Positions 1 to 6,237 of a stretch of 6,632 nucleotides of DNA are shown one piece after another. Within the stretch, counting starts at the first letter, position 1; each line of letters starts with the position of its first letter. Location: contig JABSSP010000021.1 in the NCBI GenBank assembly GCA_013213985.1, positions 1 to 6,632 of the forward strand. The letters run 5' to 3'. This DNA comes from Candidatus Babelota bacterium. GTDB lineage: Bacteria; Babelota; Babeliae; Babelales; Vermiphilaceae. The notes below the pieces were generated by a model. It was not told where the DNA came from. It saw only the letters and a list, made by a program, of their open reading frames with translations, and did not search any database. Made by a program: the position numbers and the translations under genes.

Positions 1-537
1 AATACTTTTTAAAATATCCTTTCCAAAAATAACAAATGGCATACCGAGCAAAAATATCCAACTCGTCATACGTAGATTTTTATCTGACGAAAGAAAGGCG
101 AGGCTACCCAATGCTGCAATCGGCAACGCAACGCCAAATCGCGCCCCATATTTACATAACCTACCCATCTGATTTAAATTTTTATGATGCTCCGGACAAT
201 AAAAATGATTTTGCAACTTACAATCAAACGATCGAGACGCAATATACAGCGGCGAAAGAGAAGCTAGTATCTTGAATGAATCAAATGAAAACAAATTCCA
301 ATGCAGCAACAGCATATCCTCAATAGCTTCGGCGATGTACCCACCTGTATTTTTATGGTGCTGTAGTGTTGGCCAGTGAAATTGTCCTTGGGTATACTTC
401 AGGCGTCTCCCCCTGGAATAATAATAAGAATCACCAGACGTTTCGACTGTGTTCCCCATACAAAAACTACTCGACACTACCACTGCAAAAAAGAACAATC
501 GACGTCTAAGTGGAGGAATTGGCTTACTGTGCAGCAT
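1..537 (-). CDS. Exported/membrane protein, 5' part only; possible PAP2-family phosphatase
   Basis: An uninterrupted frame of 179 codons runs from an ATG at 537 to the left edge without a stop, so the gene is partial. The start is well supported: a strong Shine-Dalgarno (AAGGGGGAG, 541-549) has its AGGGG core 6 nt from the ATG, the same spacing as the neighbouring genes. The N-terminus is basic (RRR at 11-13) followed by a hydrophobic stretch (about 14-27), a likely signal peptide or anchor. Two more hydrophobic segments lie near residues 132-150 and 158-172, separated by a charged loop, and a His/Cys-rich stretch (HFYCPEHHKN) lies at 111-120. The overall look recalls the N-terminal part of PAP2-superfamily membrane phosphatases, with hydrophobic segments ahead of the catalytic core. 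The diagnostic motifs (KxxxxxxRP, PSGH, SRxxxxxHxxxD) would lie beyond the edge, so the function is a weak inference. The coding call itself is firm; the short plus-strand frames here are its antisense shadows. Confidence 0.8.
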   Translation of the reverse strand, partial: MLHSKPIPPLRRRLFFFAVVVSSSFCMGNTVETSGDSYYYSRGRRLKYTQGQFHWPTLQHHKNTGGYIAEAIEDMLLLHWNLFSFDSFKILASLSPLYIASRSFDCKLQNHFYCPEHHKNLNQMGRLCKYGARFGVALPIAALGSLAFLSSDKNLRMTSWIFLLGMPFVIFGKDILKSI

Positions 538-585
538 TATCTCCCCCTTGCTAATAAGTCATATTGAAATGCTTTTTACATTTAT

Positions 586-615
586 ATGATAAAAAAATTA
601 TAAAAGGAAATGCAA
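586..615 (-). promoter_or_regulatory. Candidate sigma70-type promoter for the left-edge gene
   Basis: Read on the minus strand, TTGCAT (610-615) and TATCAT (586-591) are separated by 18 nt, a plausible -35/-10 pair about 50 nt upstream of the ATG at 537. A perfect TATAAT (597-602) lies between them and could be the real -10, with a poor -35 (TTCTCA, 620-625). The region is very AT-rich, so matches by chance are easy. The position downstream of the 635-672 hairpin suits an independent promoter. Confidence 0.35.
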
Positions 616-634
616 TAGTTGAGAAATAAGAAAG

Positions 635-672
635 AATTTCAACCAATTACATAAGTATAATTGGTTGAAATT
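635..672 (-). terminator. Hairpin, probable terminator of the rsmG-MATE-gatC-gatA unit
   Basis: The arms 635-649 and 658-672 are a perfect 15-bp inverted repeat with an 8-nt loop (650-657). On the minus strand the hairpin is followed by a pyrimidine-rich stretch (CTTTCTTATTTCTC, 621-634), as expected for an intrinsic terminator reading leftward. On the plus strand the following bases are A-rich, which does not suit a rightward terminator. The stem is AT-rich and the T-tract is interrupted, so efficiency is uncertain. It lies about 100 nt after the gatA stop. Confidence 0.55.
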
Positions 673-771
673 ATAAATAAACCTCATTGTTAACTTTAAT
701 AGGTGAAATTATTCCAATGAGTCATTTGACCCTATTGATAAAGTCGCCCTAAAAATCAAATGGGATTTCGT
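673..771. other. Spacer after gatA with weak inverted repeats
   Basis: This is the proximal part of the non-coding stretch 604-771 between the end of gatA and the left-edge gene. Besides the strong hairpin at 635-672 it holds only two weak 7-bp inverted repeats: 683-689 with 714-720, and 723-729 with 756-762. Both have loops over 20 nt and could be chance. I see no gene, tRNA or recognisable riboswitch here. It probably serves as the 3' untranslated region of the gatA transcript. Confidence 0.4.
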
Positions 772-2226
772 TCAACCAATAAATTGCTTGGGATGCATCG
801 TATGCCAAGGAGTTTTTTGTTCATAGGCATGAGCAGCTTGATAGAGAGTACCTTCAGAAAGGTGTGGGCCCAACAATTGGAATCCTATAGGCAAGTTTTG
901 TGAACTAAAACCGCATGGAATAGATATTGCAGGAATACCAGCCAAGTTAGCCGGACATGTAAAGTAATCTTGTAAGTCCATTTGGAGTTTATCAACATCA
1001 TATGCACCAAATTTAAAAGCGGGTGCAGGATGCGTTGGCATAACCAACACATTGACCTTTTTAAAGGCTTCAAAGAATTCACGTCTGATGAGTCGTTGCA
1101 CCATTTTTGCATTTTCATAAAAATCACCGGCATGGCCTGCAGAAAGTACATAGTTACCGACCATAATCCGTGTTTTAACTTCTGGGCCAAAACCATCGTG
1201 GCGCGTTTCACAATACATATCGTACAATATTTTTGAATCTTTATTGCGCATACCATATCGAACACCGTCAAAACGAGCCAAATTTGACGCCGCTTCTGCG
1301 CGACTTAAAATAAAGTATGCTGCTGGACCATAATCAAGTGACGGAAGAGACATGCGTTTAACGGTTGCACCCATTTTTTCATATTCAGCCACAGCTTTTT
1401 CGATAGCATCCTTCACTTCGCTATCCATACCGGGAGCATTCAATGCATTTTCAATGATACCAACGGTAAAATTTTCAGGTAATATACCATTCAATTTTTG
1501 GGTATAATCTTTTTTAGCCGCATATAAACTTGAAGAATCTCTCATATCGTGGCCAGCAATCGCAGATAAAACCAACGCATTATCATAAACAGTGCGTGTT
1601 GCAACACCGATTTGATCTAACGATGATCCATACGCGACAAGACCATATCGTGAAACTAAACCGTACGTCGGCTTCATTCCCACAATACCGCAAATTGCTG
1701 CCGGTTGCCGAACTGAACCTCCGGTGTCAGTTCCCAAAGCCCACGGTACAAGCCCAGCTGCAACCGCCGCTATGGAACCCCCGCTCGACCCACCAGGAAC
1801 GCGCTCTGAATCCCATGGATTTTTGACTGGATAAAATGCAGATGTTTCGTTGGAACTTCCCATGGCAAATTCGTCCATGTTTGCACGACCTATCAGCAAC
1901 GCGCCTGCCTGCTTTAAACGAGCACATGCGGTTGCATCATACGTAGCCGTGTAACCTTGCAAAATTTTAGAAGCACAGGTTAATTTTCTTTTTTTTTGGG
2001 AAATGTTGTCTTTAATAATACCCGGAATACCATCAAGTGGCCCGTTAGAACAAGCTGAATAATCTAGAATAGATTTTTTATCAAAAATTTCTAACGCTGC
2101 ACCAAGCTCTTTATCATATTTTTTAAAGCGATCAATGAAGAAAGAAAGCAATTGTTTTTTAGTTATCTCTTTTTTATTTAATTTTTTTTTCAATTCTTTA
2201 ATAGACGCAAATGCTAATTTGTCCAT
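772..2226 (-). CDS. gatA: Glutamyl/aspartyl-tRNA amidotransferase subunit A
   Basis: GatA hydrolyses glutamine to release ammonia, which GatB uses to convert Glu-tRNA(Gln) to Gln-tRNA(Gln) and often Asp-tRNA(Asn) to Asn-tRNA(Asn). It belongs to the amidase signature family, and the Ser-cisSer-Lys triad is intact. Counting from the ATG at 2226, these are Lys72 in PGIIKDN, the cis-Ser at 147 in GGSSGGS and the nucleophile Ser171 in GTDTGGS; the K-to-S spacings of 75 and 99 match the known enzyme. The length of 484 aa is normal. A TTG at 2232 would add two residues (MS), but the Shine-Dalgarno AGAGG (2233-2237) abuts that TTG and sits 6 nt from the ATG, so the ATG is preferred. The gene follows gatC after 9 nt, with the Shine-Dalgarno overlapping the gatC stop, which implies translational coupling. 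gatB is not in the window. Confidence 0.97.
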   Translation of the reverse strand: MDKLAFASIKELKKKLNKKEITKKQLLSFFIDRFKKYDKELGAALEIFDKKSILDYSACSNGPLDGIPGIIKDNISQKKRKLTCASKILQGYTATYDATACARLKQAGALLIGRANMDEFAMGSSNETSAFYPVKNPWDSERVPGGSSGGSIAAVAAGLVPWALGTDTGGSVRQPAAICGIVGMKPTYGLVSRYGLVAYGSSLDQIGVATRTVYDNALVLSAIAGHDMRDSSSLYAAKKDYTQKLNGILPENFTVGIIENALNAPGMDSEVKDAIEKAVAEYEKMGATVKRMSLPSLDYGPAAYFILSRAEAASNLARFDGVRYGMRNKDSKILYDMYCETRHDGFGPEVKTRIMVGNYVLSAGHAGDFYENAKMVQRLIRREFFEAFKKVNVLVMPTHPAPAFKFGAYDVDKLQMDLQDYFTCPANLAGIPAISIPCGFSSQNLPIGFQLLGPHLSEGTLYQAAHAYEQKTPWHTMHPKQFIG

Positions 2227-2235
2227 GCTCAACCT

Positions 2236-2520
2236 CTACTTATTATCTAAAATTGCAGGCACAACAAAGTAATGTGCTTCATGTTCAGGAGCCTGTGAAA
2301 TGATAGGAGCAGGATCTGTTTTAACTACCACGTCTTCTCTAAATACATTCATGTTTTTATTTGAAACTTCCTCAACCATACTCGCAACTTCTTTGACGCG
2401 TTCAGCATAAGATAAAACCGCATCAAGTTGTTTCATCAGCGGAGCAATCTCGTCTTCATGAATACTGATACGGGATATTTTTGCAATATGAAGTGTTTCT
2501 TCTCTTGAAATTTTAGTCAC
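2236..2520 (-). CDS. gatC: Glutamyl/aspartyl-tRNA amidotransferase subunit C
   Basis: GatC is the small subunit that wraps around GatA and GatB and stabilises the transamidosome. The 94-aa product has the family pattern. An N-terminal helix (HIAKISRISI, about 11-20) is followed by an amphipathic helix (about 24-47), then FRED (60-63), corresponding to the usual LRED, and a C-terminal APEHEAHYFVVPAIL (77-91) that matches the family's APE..gyF.VP.iL ending. The start is GTG (2518-2520), with Shine-Dalgarno AAAGGA (2527-2532) 6 nt upstream; that site lies inside the last codons of the transporter gene. The transporter stop and the gatC start are only 2 nt apart, so the two are translationally coupled. 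The stop is TAG, which forms part of the gatA ribosome-binding site. No oddity is seen. Confidence 0.95.
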   Translation of the reverse strand: MTKISREETLHIAKISRISIHEDEIAPLMKQLDAVLSYAERVKEVASMVEEVSNKNMNVFREDVVVKTDPAPIISQAPEHEAHYFVVPAILDNK

Positions 2521-2522
2521 TG

Positions 2523-3929
2523 TTAATCCTTTGCTGACGTCTTATTCCAATGATCGCCACGGAGTCTCCAAATATAAACAACGCTCATAATGCCGTTACC
2601 TATATAAAAAGCTCCATACACGAGCATTACTTTTAGCATTTCATCACGAATTGGTAAACGCGACAGAAAGTGCGAAACCGGTACAAAATAGCCTAAACAT
2701 ACTATTAATCGTACTATCATAACTGTTTTGACATTTCCAGCGCCCCGTAGTGCACCAGATAAGATTAATTGTAACAAATCAAAGACAACAAGTACACTTA
2801 TAATCGGAAAAGCACGTGCCGCTAATGGCGCAAAATCACCCTTTTTATCAAAAATTGTTGCAACGGGCTCTGCATACATTGAAAAAAAAATCAGAACAAA
2901 AAGGACCATACCAGCGGACAAAAAAATGACTTTTTTAATATTTGATCGAATTCCATTCCAGTTAGCAATACTAAAGTCATTACTCACCAAAAAGGTAATA
3001 ACCTGAGCGCAGGCTATTGCGGGAAGAAATGCAAAACGTTCCATGTCTTTAATCACACAAAATGATGCGACACAATTTGTCCCTAGAGGACTAATAACTC
3101 TACCTAACCAAATATAGGCACCGGCCATTGTTGCTTTATCTAAAATAATGGGCCAACTTACTTTAATAAGCTTTTTCGCGTGACTTTTGTCTTTAAAAAC
3201 TTTAAACAGATCAATCGCATATTTACGGTATTTTTCATTAAACAAAACATACCCCAGGGCAATAACAAAAATTGTGGCATACTGAATAACCGATGCATAG
3301 GCTGAACCGAGCAAACCAAGCCGAGGAAAACCAAAATTACCAAAAATCAATGTGTAATCAAAAAAAAGAAAAACCAGCGCTCCGAACATGAATATTTTCA
3401 TTGGAGCTTTACTATTTTTAATTCCCCGTAAAAACCCAATTAAAGCCAATGATGCAAACGTAAAGAATACACCCACTGCGCGCAATCGTAAAAATGGTAC
3501 GGCATGCGCTATAAGTTCATCTGAAAGTCTATACCATTCACACAGAGTTTGTGCACCAAAAAACAAACCAATAGAAAAAACAAAACCTAAAACAAGCATC
3601 ATCCACAAAGAATCCCGGGCCGCTCTACCAACTTCCTTAAAATCCCGCTTACCATTATGATTACCCGCAACAATAACCGTTCCAATAGAAAAAGCTTCTG
3701 CAATTTTAATGAGAAAATGAAGCAAATTATTCATTGATCCTAGTGCGGCATAGCTTGATGTTGATTCTAATTGCCCAATAAAATAAGAATCAATAAAAAA
3801 AGGCATCGAATAAATAACAAGCGATATAATATATTCAGGAATAAAATAACGCACAATGCGACTATATGTTTCCCCATTTGAATTATCGACCACATGTGAA
3901 TTATGACTTATTACTAAACTTTTTTTCAT
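2523..3929 (-). CDS. MATE-family multidrug/small-molecule transporter
   Basis: This is a polytopic inner-membrane protein of 468 aa, close to the usual MATE length of about 450, with about 12 hydrophobic segments. MATE proteins exchange Na+ or H+ for cationic drugs, metabolites or other small molecules. Family signatures visible are the first-helix acidic motif in FFIDSYFIGQL (Asp47), FLRGIKNSK (166-174) ending the first half, and its pseudo-repeat SGALRGAGN (391-399) in the second half. This two-fold internal symmetry is typical. The N-terminal 20 residues are hydrophilic and presumably cytoplasmic. The ATG at 3929 has AGGAG (3936-3940) 6 nt upstream. The gene sits 40 nt after rsmG and 2 nt before gatC, so it is co-transcribed with translation genes; the pairing does not by itself reveal the substrate. 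The subfamily (NorM-, DinF- or other type) cannot be settled by eye. Confidence 0.9.
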   Translation of the reverse strand: MKKSLVISHNSHVVDNSNGETYSRIVRYFIPEYIISLVIYSMPFFIDSYFIGQLESTSSYAALGSMNNLLHFLIKIAEAFSIGTVIVAGNHNGKRDFKEVGRAARDSLWMMLVLGFVFSIGLFFGAQTLCEWYRLSDELIAHAVPFLRLRAVGVFFTFASLALIGFLRGIKNSKAPMKIFMFGALVFLFFDYTLIFGNFGFPRLGLLGSAYASVIQYATIFVIALGYVLFNEKYRKYAIDLFKVFKDKSHAKKLIKVSWPIILDKATMAGAYIWLGRVISPLGTNCVASFCVIKDMERFAFLPAIACAQVITFLVSNDFSIANWNGIRSNIKKVIFLSAGMVLFVLIFFSMYAEPVATIFDKKGDFAPLAARAFPIISVLVVFDLLQLILSGALRGAGNVKTVMIVRLIVCLGYFVPVSHFLSRLPIRDEMLKVMLVYGAFYIGNGIMSVVYIWRLRGDHWNKTSAKD

Positions 3930-3969
3930 TCGAATCTCCTGGCATATGTCTGGTCAAATTACCTTTGAT

Positions 3970-4619
3970 CTATTTATTACCAAAAAAGATAAGCTGCCTC
4001 TCTCTTGCCTCTACTGTATAAACTTCTTTTTTTTTCACAAATGGCTCAATTTTTTTGTCTGCCTGCCAGCCTTGCGATACCCAATAGACCAACTGAGCAT
4101 CCTTATAATGACAGCTCGGTTTGAACATTCTCATTAATTCTTTCGGTTGCAAAGAAGCACGTGCGAAGAACATATCAACAGTATAAGAAGTTTTACGCAA
4201 AACGTTCTCCAGTCCAAATTTGAAACAACTATGCCCTTTAAACCGAGCTGTTTTATCACCTCGTTGAGGAATGTAATTTTTTTATTATTTACTTCAATAA
4301 GAATCATGGGCAATGTCGGATATTTTATTTTAATGGGAATACCGGGGAATCCTGCACCTGTACCAATATCAGCAGCACCTTTGCTTGCAGTTACATCTAC
4401 AAAGTCAGCAACGCGTAGAGAATCCTGAAAGTGATACGCTACGATGCCAGGAACATCAGTAATAGCGGTGAGATTCATTTTTTTATTCCACTCTATCAAT
4501 AAATCCATATACGCGTGAAATTGTTGAGATTGCTTGTCAGATAATTTTTCTAAGGAAATAAAAGTATCCCAAACTGCGCGGTAATGTTCTTTTAATTGCC
4601 CATTTTCTTTTTGTGACAT
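3970..4619 (-). pseudogene. rsmG: 16S rRNA (guanine-N7) methyltransferase RsmG, interrupted by a 1-nt frameshift
   Basis: RsmG methylates N7 of G527 in 16S rRNA using SAM; its loss gives low-level streptomycin resistance in well-studied bacteria. The N-terminal frame starts at ATG 4619 and shows EWNKKMNLTAI (43-53), HFQDSL (63-68) and the SAM-binding loop DIGTGAGFPGIP (84-95), all family hallmarks. That frame loses similarity after Phe140. The C-terminal 76 residues (VDMFFARAS, LVYWVSQGW) continue in the -1 frame from 4200. The break falls at a run of four T on the coding strand (4199-4202); five T would give one frame of 216 aa, the normal RsmG length. No classical slippery heptamer is present. 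Either the sequence has a 1-base error or the gene is recently inactivated. As written the product is 161 aa with a foreign tail. The start lacks a clear Shine-Dalgarno. It is the first gene of the unit leading to gatA. Confidence 0.88.
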
Positions 4620-4657
4620 ACGTAAACCATAGATTTTTTACTTTTGAAACTGTTATT

Positions 4658-4687
4658 TTGACTTGGATCGTGTGTTGCATGGATATT
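4658..4687 (+). promoter_or_regulatory. Candidate promoter for the exported-protein gene at 4753
   Basis: TTGACT (4658-4663, five of six consensus bases) and GATATT (4682-4687, four of six) are spaced by 18 nt in the 133-bp region between the divergent genes rsmG and the 4753 gene. The predicted transcript would have a leader of roughly 60 nt. The leader holds a direct repeat of TTAGTAC (4713-4719 and 4724-4730, period 11 nt), which could be an operator or chance. I found no convincing leftward promoter for rsmG in the same space. Confidence 0.4.
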
Positions 4688-4733
4688 CGACGCCCACAGA
4701 GCAAACGAATACTTAGTACTAGTTTAGTACGCT

Positions 4734-4759
4734 AAAGGAGAATGTACAAAAAATGGTAA
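4734..4759 (+). promoter_or_regulatory. Ribosome-binding site with long spacing and overlapping mini-ORF
   Basis: AAAGGAG (4734-4740) is the only Shine-Dalgarno for the gene starting at 4753, yet it lies 12 nt from that ATG, against 6-9 nt for other well-placed starts here. An out-of-frame ATG (4742-4744) one base after GGAG opens a five-codon frame (MYKKW) that ends at TAA 4757-4759, overlapping the start of the real gene. The short frame is too close to the Shine-Dalgarno for efficient initiation, but reinitiation or interference at 4753 is conceivable. Confidence 0.35.
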
Positions 4760-5493
4760 AAAATAAAATAAAAAAAATAATCTACATTTTTTTGTGCGCT
4801 CATACAGGACTTTCACTTCATGCAAACAGAATTTTGACCTTTCAATTAGAATATTACCCTCTTACAGAAGAAAAAAAATCATCAGAACGCTATATTGAAA
4901 ATTTAAGCAAGCTCGGACAACTAGGAAAAAATGGTCTTCAAAATATCATAGAACAAGAAAATGGGGGCGTCGTTTCAGGCATTTTCTGTAGCTATGCAGG
5001 ATTTTTAACAACGTCTGATATCAATGGGAGAGTTACCTTTCCCTTGTTGCAAACTAAACCACTTTTTTATCTGCTCATCACTACGCGTGTAACCCCAGTT
5101 TCCTATAAGGGAAATACTATCCACCATTGGAAAATTGAAGAAGGAACACCTACAAGTATTTTCACAATTTCAAAAGAACAAGATGAAGCAACAGAGCTTT
5201 ATTATTGGAATATACAAGAAACTGATCTTGCGTCGGTGCTCCCTAACAAAAGAGAAATTCCTGCTGAAACAATTACCATTTATGCCCGACCAAAAGATAT
5301 TTTTGTTCCAACGGGCATCACACCGACAACCGATAGCCCAAATGCTATCTTGCCAGATATTTATGTAAGAAAAAACGGAAATCTTTTAGAAAATGCACTG
5401 TACGTAATGAATTTAAATTACCTCTTTAGAAACGTTAATTTTAAACATCAAGAACGTACCAAAGGCTACAGTAGCCTTGTGTCTTATCCATAA
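4753..5493 (+). CDS. Exported protein of unknown function
   Basis: I do not recognise this 246-aa protein. The N-terminus is lysine-rich (MVKNKIKKI) followed by a hydrophobic core (about 9-21) and a likely signal-peptidase I site after SLHA (24), so it is probably secreted to the periplasm or beyond. The mature part is soluble-looking, with mixed charge and many aromatic and beta-branched residues, suggesting a beta-rich fold; there is no transmembrane segment after the signal. The only cysteine in the mature part is in IFCSYAGF (about 77-84). A Pro/Thr-rich stretch (FVPTGITPTTDSP, about 183-195) may be a linker. It is divergent from rsmG and followed on the same strand by another small exported protein. 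The reading frame may be truncated: another frame stays open past the stop to 5627. It could be a lineage-specific surface or host-interaction protein, but nothing in the sequence proves this. Confidence 0.75.
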   Translation: MVKNKIKKIIYIFLCAHTGLSLHANRILTFQLEYYPLTEEKKSSERYIENLSKLGQLGKNGLQNIIEQENGGVVSGIFCSYAGFLTTSDINGRVTFPLLQTKPLFYLLITTRVTPVSYKGNTIHHWKIEEGTPTSIFTISKEQDEATELYYWNIQETDLASVLPNKREIPAETITIYARPKDIFVPTGITPTTDSPNAILPDIYVRKNGNLLENALYVMNLNYLFRNVNFKHQERTKGYSSLVSYP

Positions 5494-5662
5494 CAAGAAA
5501 ATATTTTTCTGTAACAACATATCAGTCAATATCACGCTCCTCCACCTTCTCAACTAAAACTTCAAAACCCTCTTTACAAAACGTTTTTATCGGAATAAAG
5601 TATACAGAGTTAAATATGTTCAACTAACAATAATCATTTTTATAAAGTAGGAGATACTAATT
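5494..5662 (+). other. Intergenic stretch between the two exported-protein genes
   Basis: This 169-nt gap has no convincing terminator or strong promoter, so the two flanking plus-strand genes may share a transcript. Its first 134 nt are open in the -1 frame relative to the upstream gene (5475-5627), which could be a displaced C-terminus. Its end holds the ribosome-binding site AGGAG (5649-5653), 9 nt before the next ATG. A TATACA (5601-5606) could act as a -10 but lacks a well-spaced -35. Confidence 0.35.
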
Positions 5663-6148
5663 ATGTATCCAAGACACTCTGTTGCTCGCCTTCTATCTGT
5701 TGCAGTCGTAGCCTCTTCGATTGCTGTTAACCTTTCAGTAGGTAGTAGTAAACAATTCAACGCAGGAACTCAAAGTGCTACAGAATACTTTGTAAAACAA
5801 CAAGTAGAAGGGTGCGTTACAAACCAGTTGGGAAAAATAATTAAGGACGAAAAAATTCTTAACAACCCAGTTTTCAATGCAAGTGACGTAACATCTGTTC
5901 TGGTTCGCGTAGGAGCAGAAGTCGTAAGAAAAGAAGGCAAAGATCTTGATACAAGAGATATTTTTAAAGACGCTGCATATATAATCGCACGTGACAAAAT
6001 AGTACAAGCCTCGGTATATGCACTGGGTAAAGTAGGCCATGAAGCTGGCGACAAAACTAAGGCAACCCTACAAGTTTTGACAACTGTTTTTGTACTTCCA
6101 TTCATTCGTGGCCAAATTTCAAACCAAACGACAATTGCGTCCCTTTAG
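5663..6148 (+). CDS. Small exported protein of unknown function
   Basis: I do not recognise this 161-aa product. The ATG is supported by AGGAG 9 nt upstream. The N-terminus (MYPRHSVAR) is basic and followed by a hydrophobic run (about 10-24), consistent with a signal peptide cleaved somewhere near 24-30. The mature part is rich in Val, Ala, Lys and Asp and looks mainly helical: candidate helices lie at about 39-61, 75-92, 97-120 and 130-150. The last includes a fairly hydrophobic stretch (TTVFVLPFI, about 140-148) that might contact a membrane. There is one cysteine (about 51) and no recognised enzymatic motif. The gene ends 10 nt before a strong palindrome that should terminate its transcript. 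Its neighbour upstream is also an exported orphan; a joint role is possible but only by position. The overlapping minus-strand frames are shadows, lacking ribosome-binding sites and protein-like composition. Confidence 0.75.
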   Translation: MYPRHSVARLLSVAVVASSIAVNLSVGSSKQFNAGTQSATEYFVKQQVEGCVTNQLGKIIKDEKILNNPVFNASDVTSVLVRVGAEVVRKEGKDLDTRDIFKDAAYIIARDKIVQASVYALGKVGHEAGDKTKATLQVLTTVFVLPFIRGQISNQTTIASL

Positions 6149-6158
6149 GCTACTAAAG

Positions 6159-6237
6159 AAATCAATTTAAACGTTAAATAAAAAAAGGAGCGAGAATAAA
6201 TTTCGCTCCTTTTTTTATTTAACGTTTAAATTGATTT
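6159..6237. terminator. Long perfect inverted repeat, bidirectional terminator between convergent genes
   Basis: The arms 6159-6193 and 6203-6237 are perfectly complementary over 35 bp, with a 9-nt loop (6194-6202). The central GGAGCGA/TCGCTCC stem flanked by runs of A and T is a textbook bidirectional intrinsic terminator: each strand reads a GC-richer hairpin followed by seven T (6210-6216 on the plus strand, 6180-6186 on the minus strand). The right arm includes the ligase stop codon (6219-6221) and its last codons (NQFKR), so part of the palindrome is coding. The outer 15-20 bp exceed what termination needs. Confidence 0.9.

Noticed and set aside
36..567. Plus-strand frames of 79 and 63 codons near the left edge
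   Set aside because: They are antisense to a 179-codon minus-strand frame that has a strong Shine-Dalgarno and signal-like N-terminus, and neither has its own convincing ribosome-binding site.
604..771. Riboswitch, small RNA or CRISPR-like repeats after gatA
   Set aside because: Only one strong hairpin and two weak 7-bp repeats are present, with no repeated unit-spacer pattern or conserved riboswitch core that I can recognise.
885..1927. Several 66-128-codon frames on both strands inside gatA
   Set aside because: They overlap a gatA with intact catalytic motifs throughout and are shadows of its codon pattern.
2230..2232. TTG at 2230-2232 as the gatA start
   Set aside because: The Shine-Dalgarno AGAGG directly abuts this TTG, while it is 6 nt from the ATG two codons later.
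2728..3660. Frames of 61-92 codons on both strands overlapping the MATE gene
   Set aside because: They lie fully inside a clear full-length transporter gene; composition is that of out-of-frame or complementary membrane-protein codons.
4199..4202. Programmed -1 frameshifting in rsmG
   Set aside because: The run is only four T, with no X-XXY-YYZ slippery heptamer, and RsmG is normally made from one frame; a 1-base error or mutation is simpler.
5735..6105. Minus-strand frames of 101 and 111 codons opposite the 5663 gene
   Set aside because: Both oppose a gene with a good Shine-Dalgarno, a signal peptide and a terminator at its 3' end; the antisense frames have none of these.
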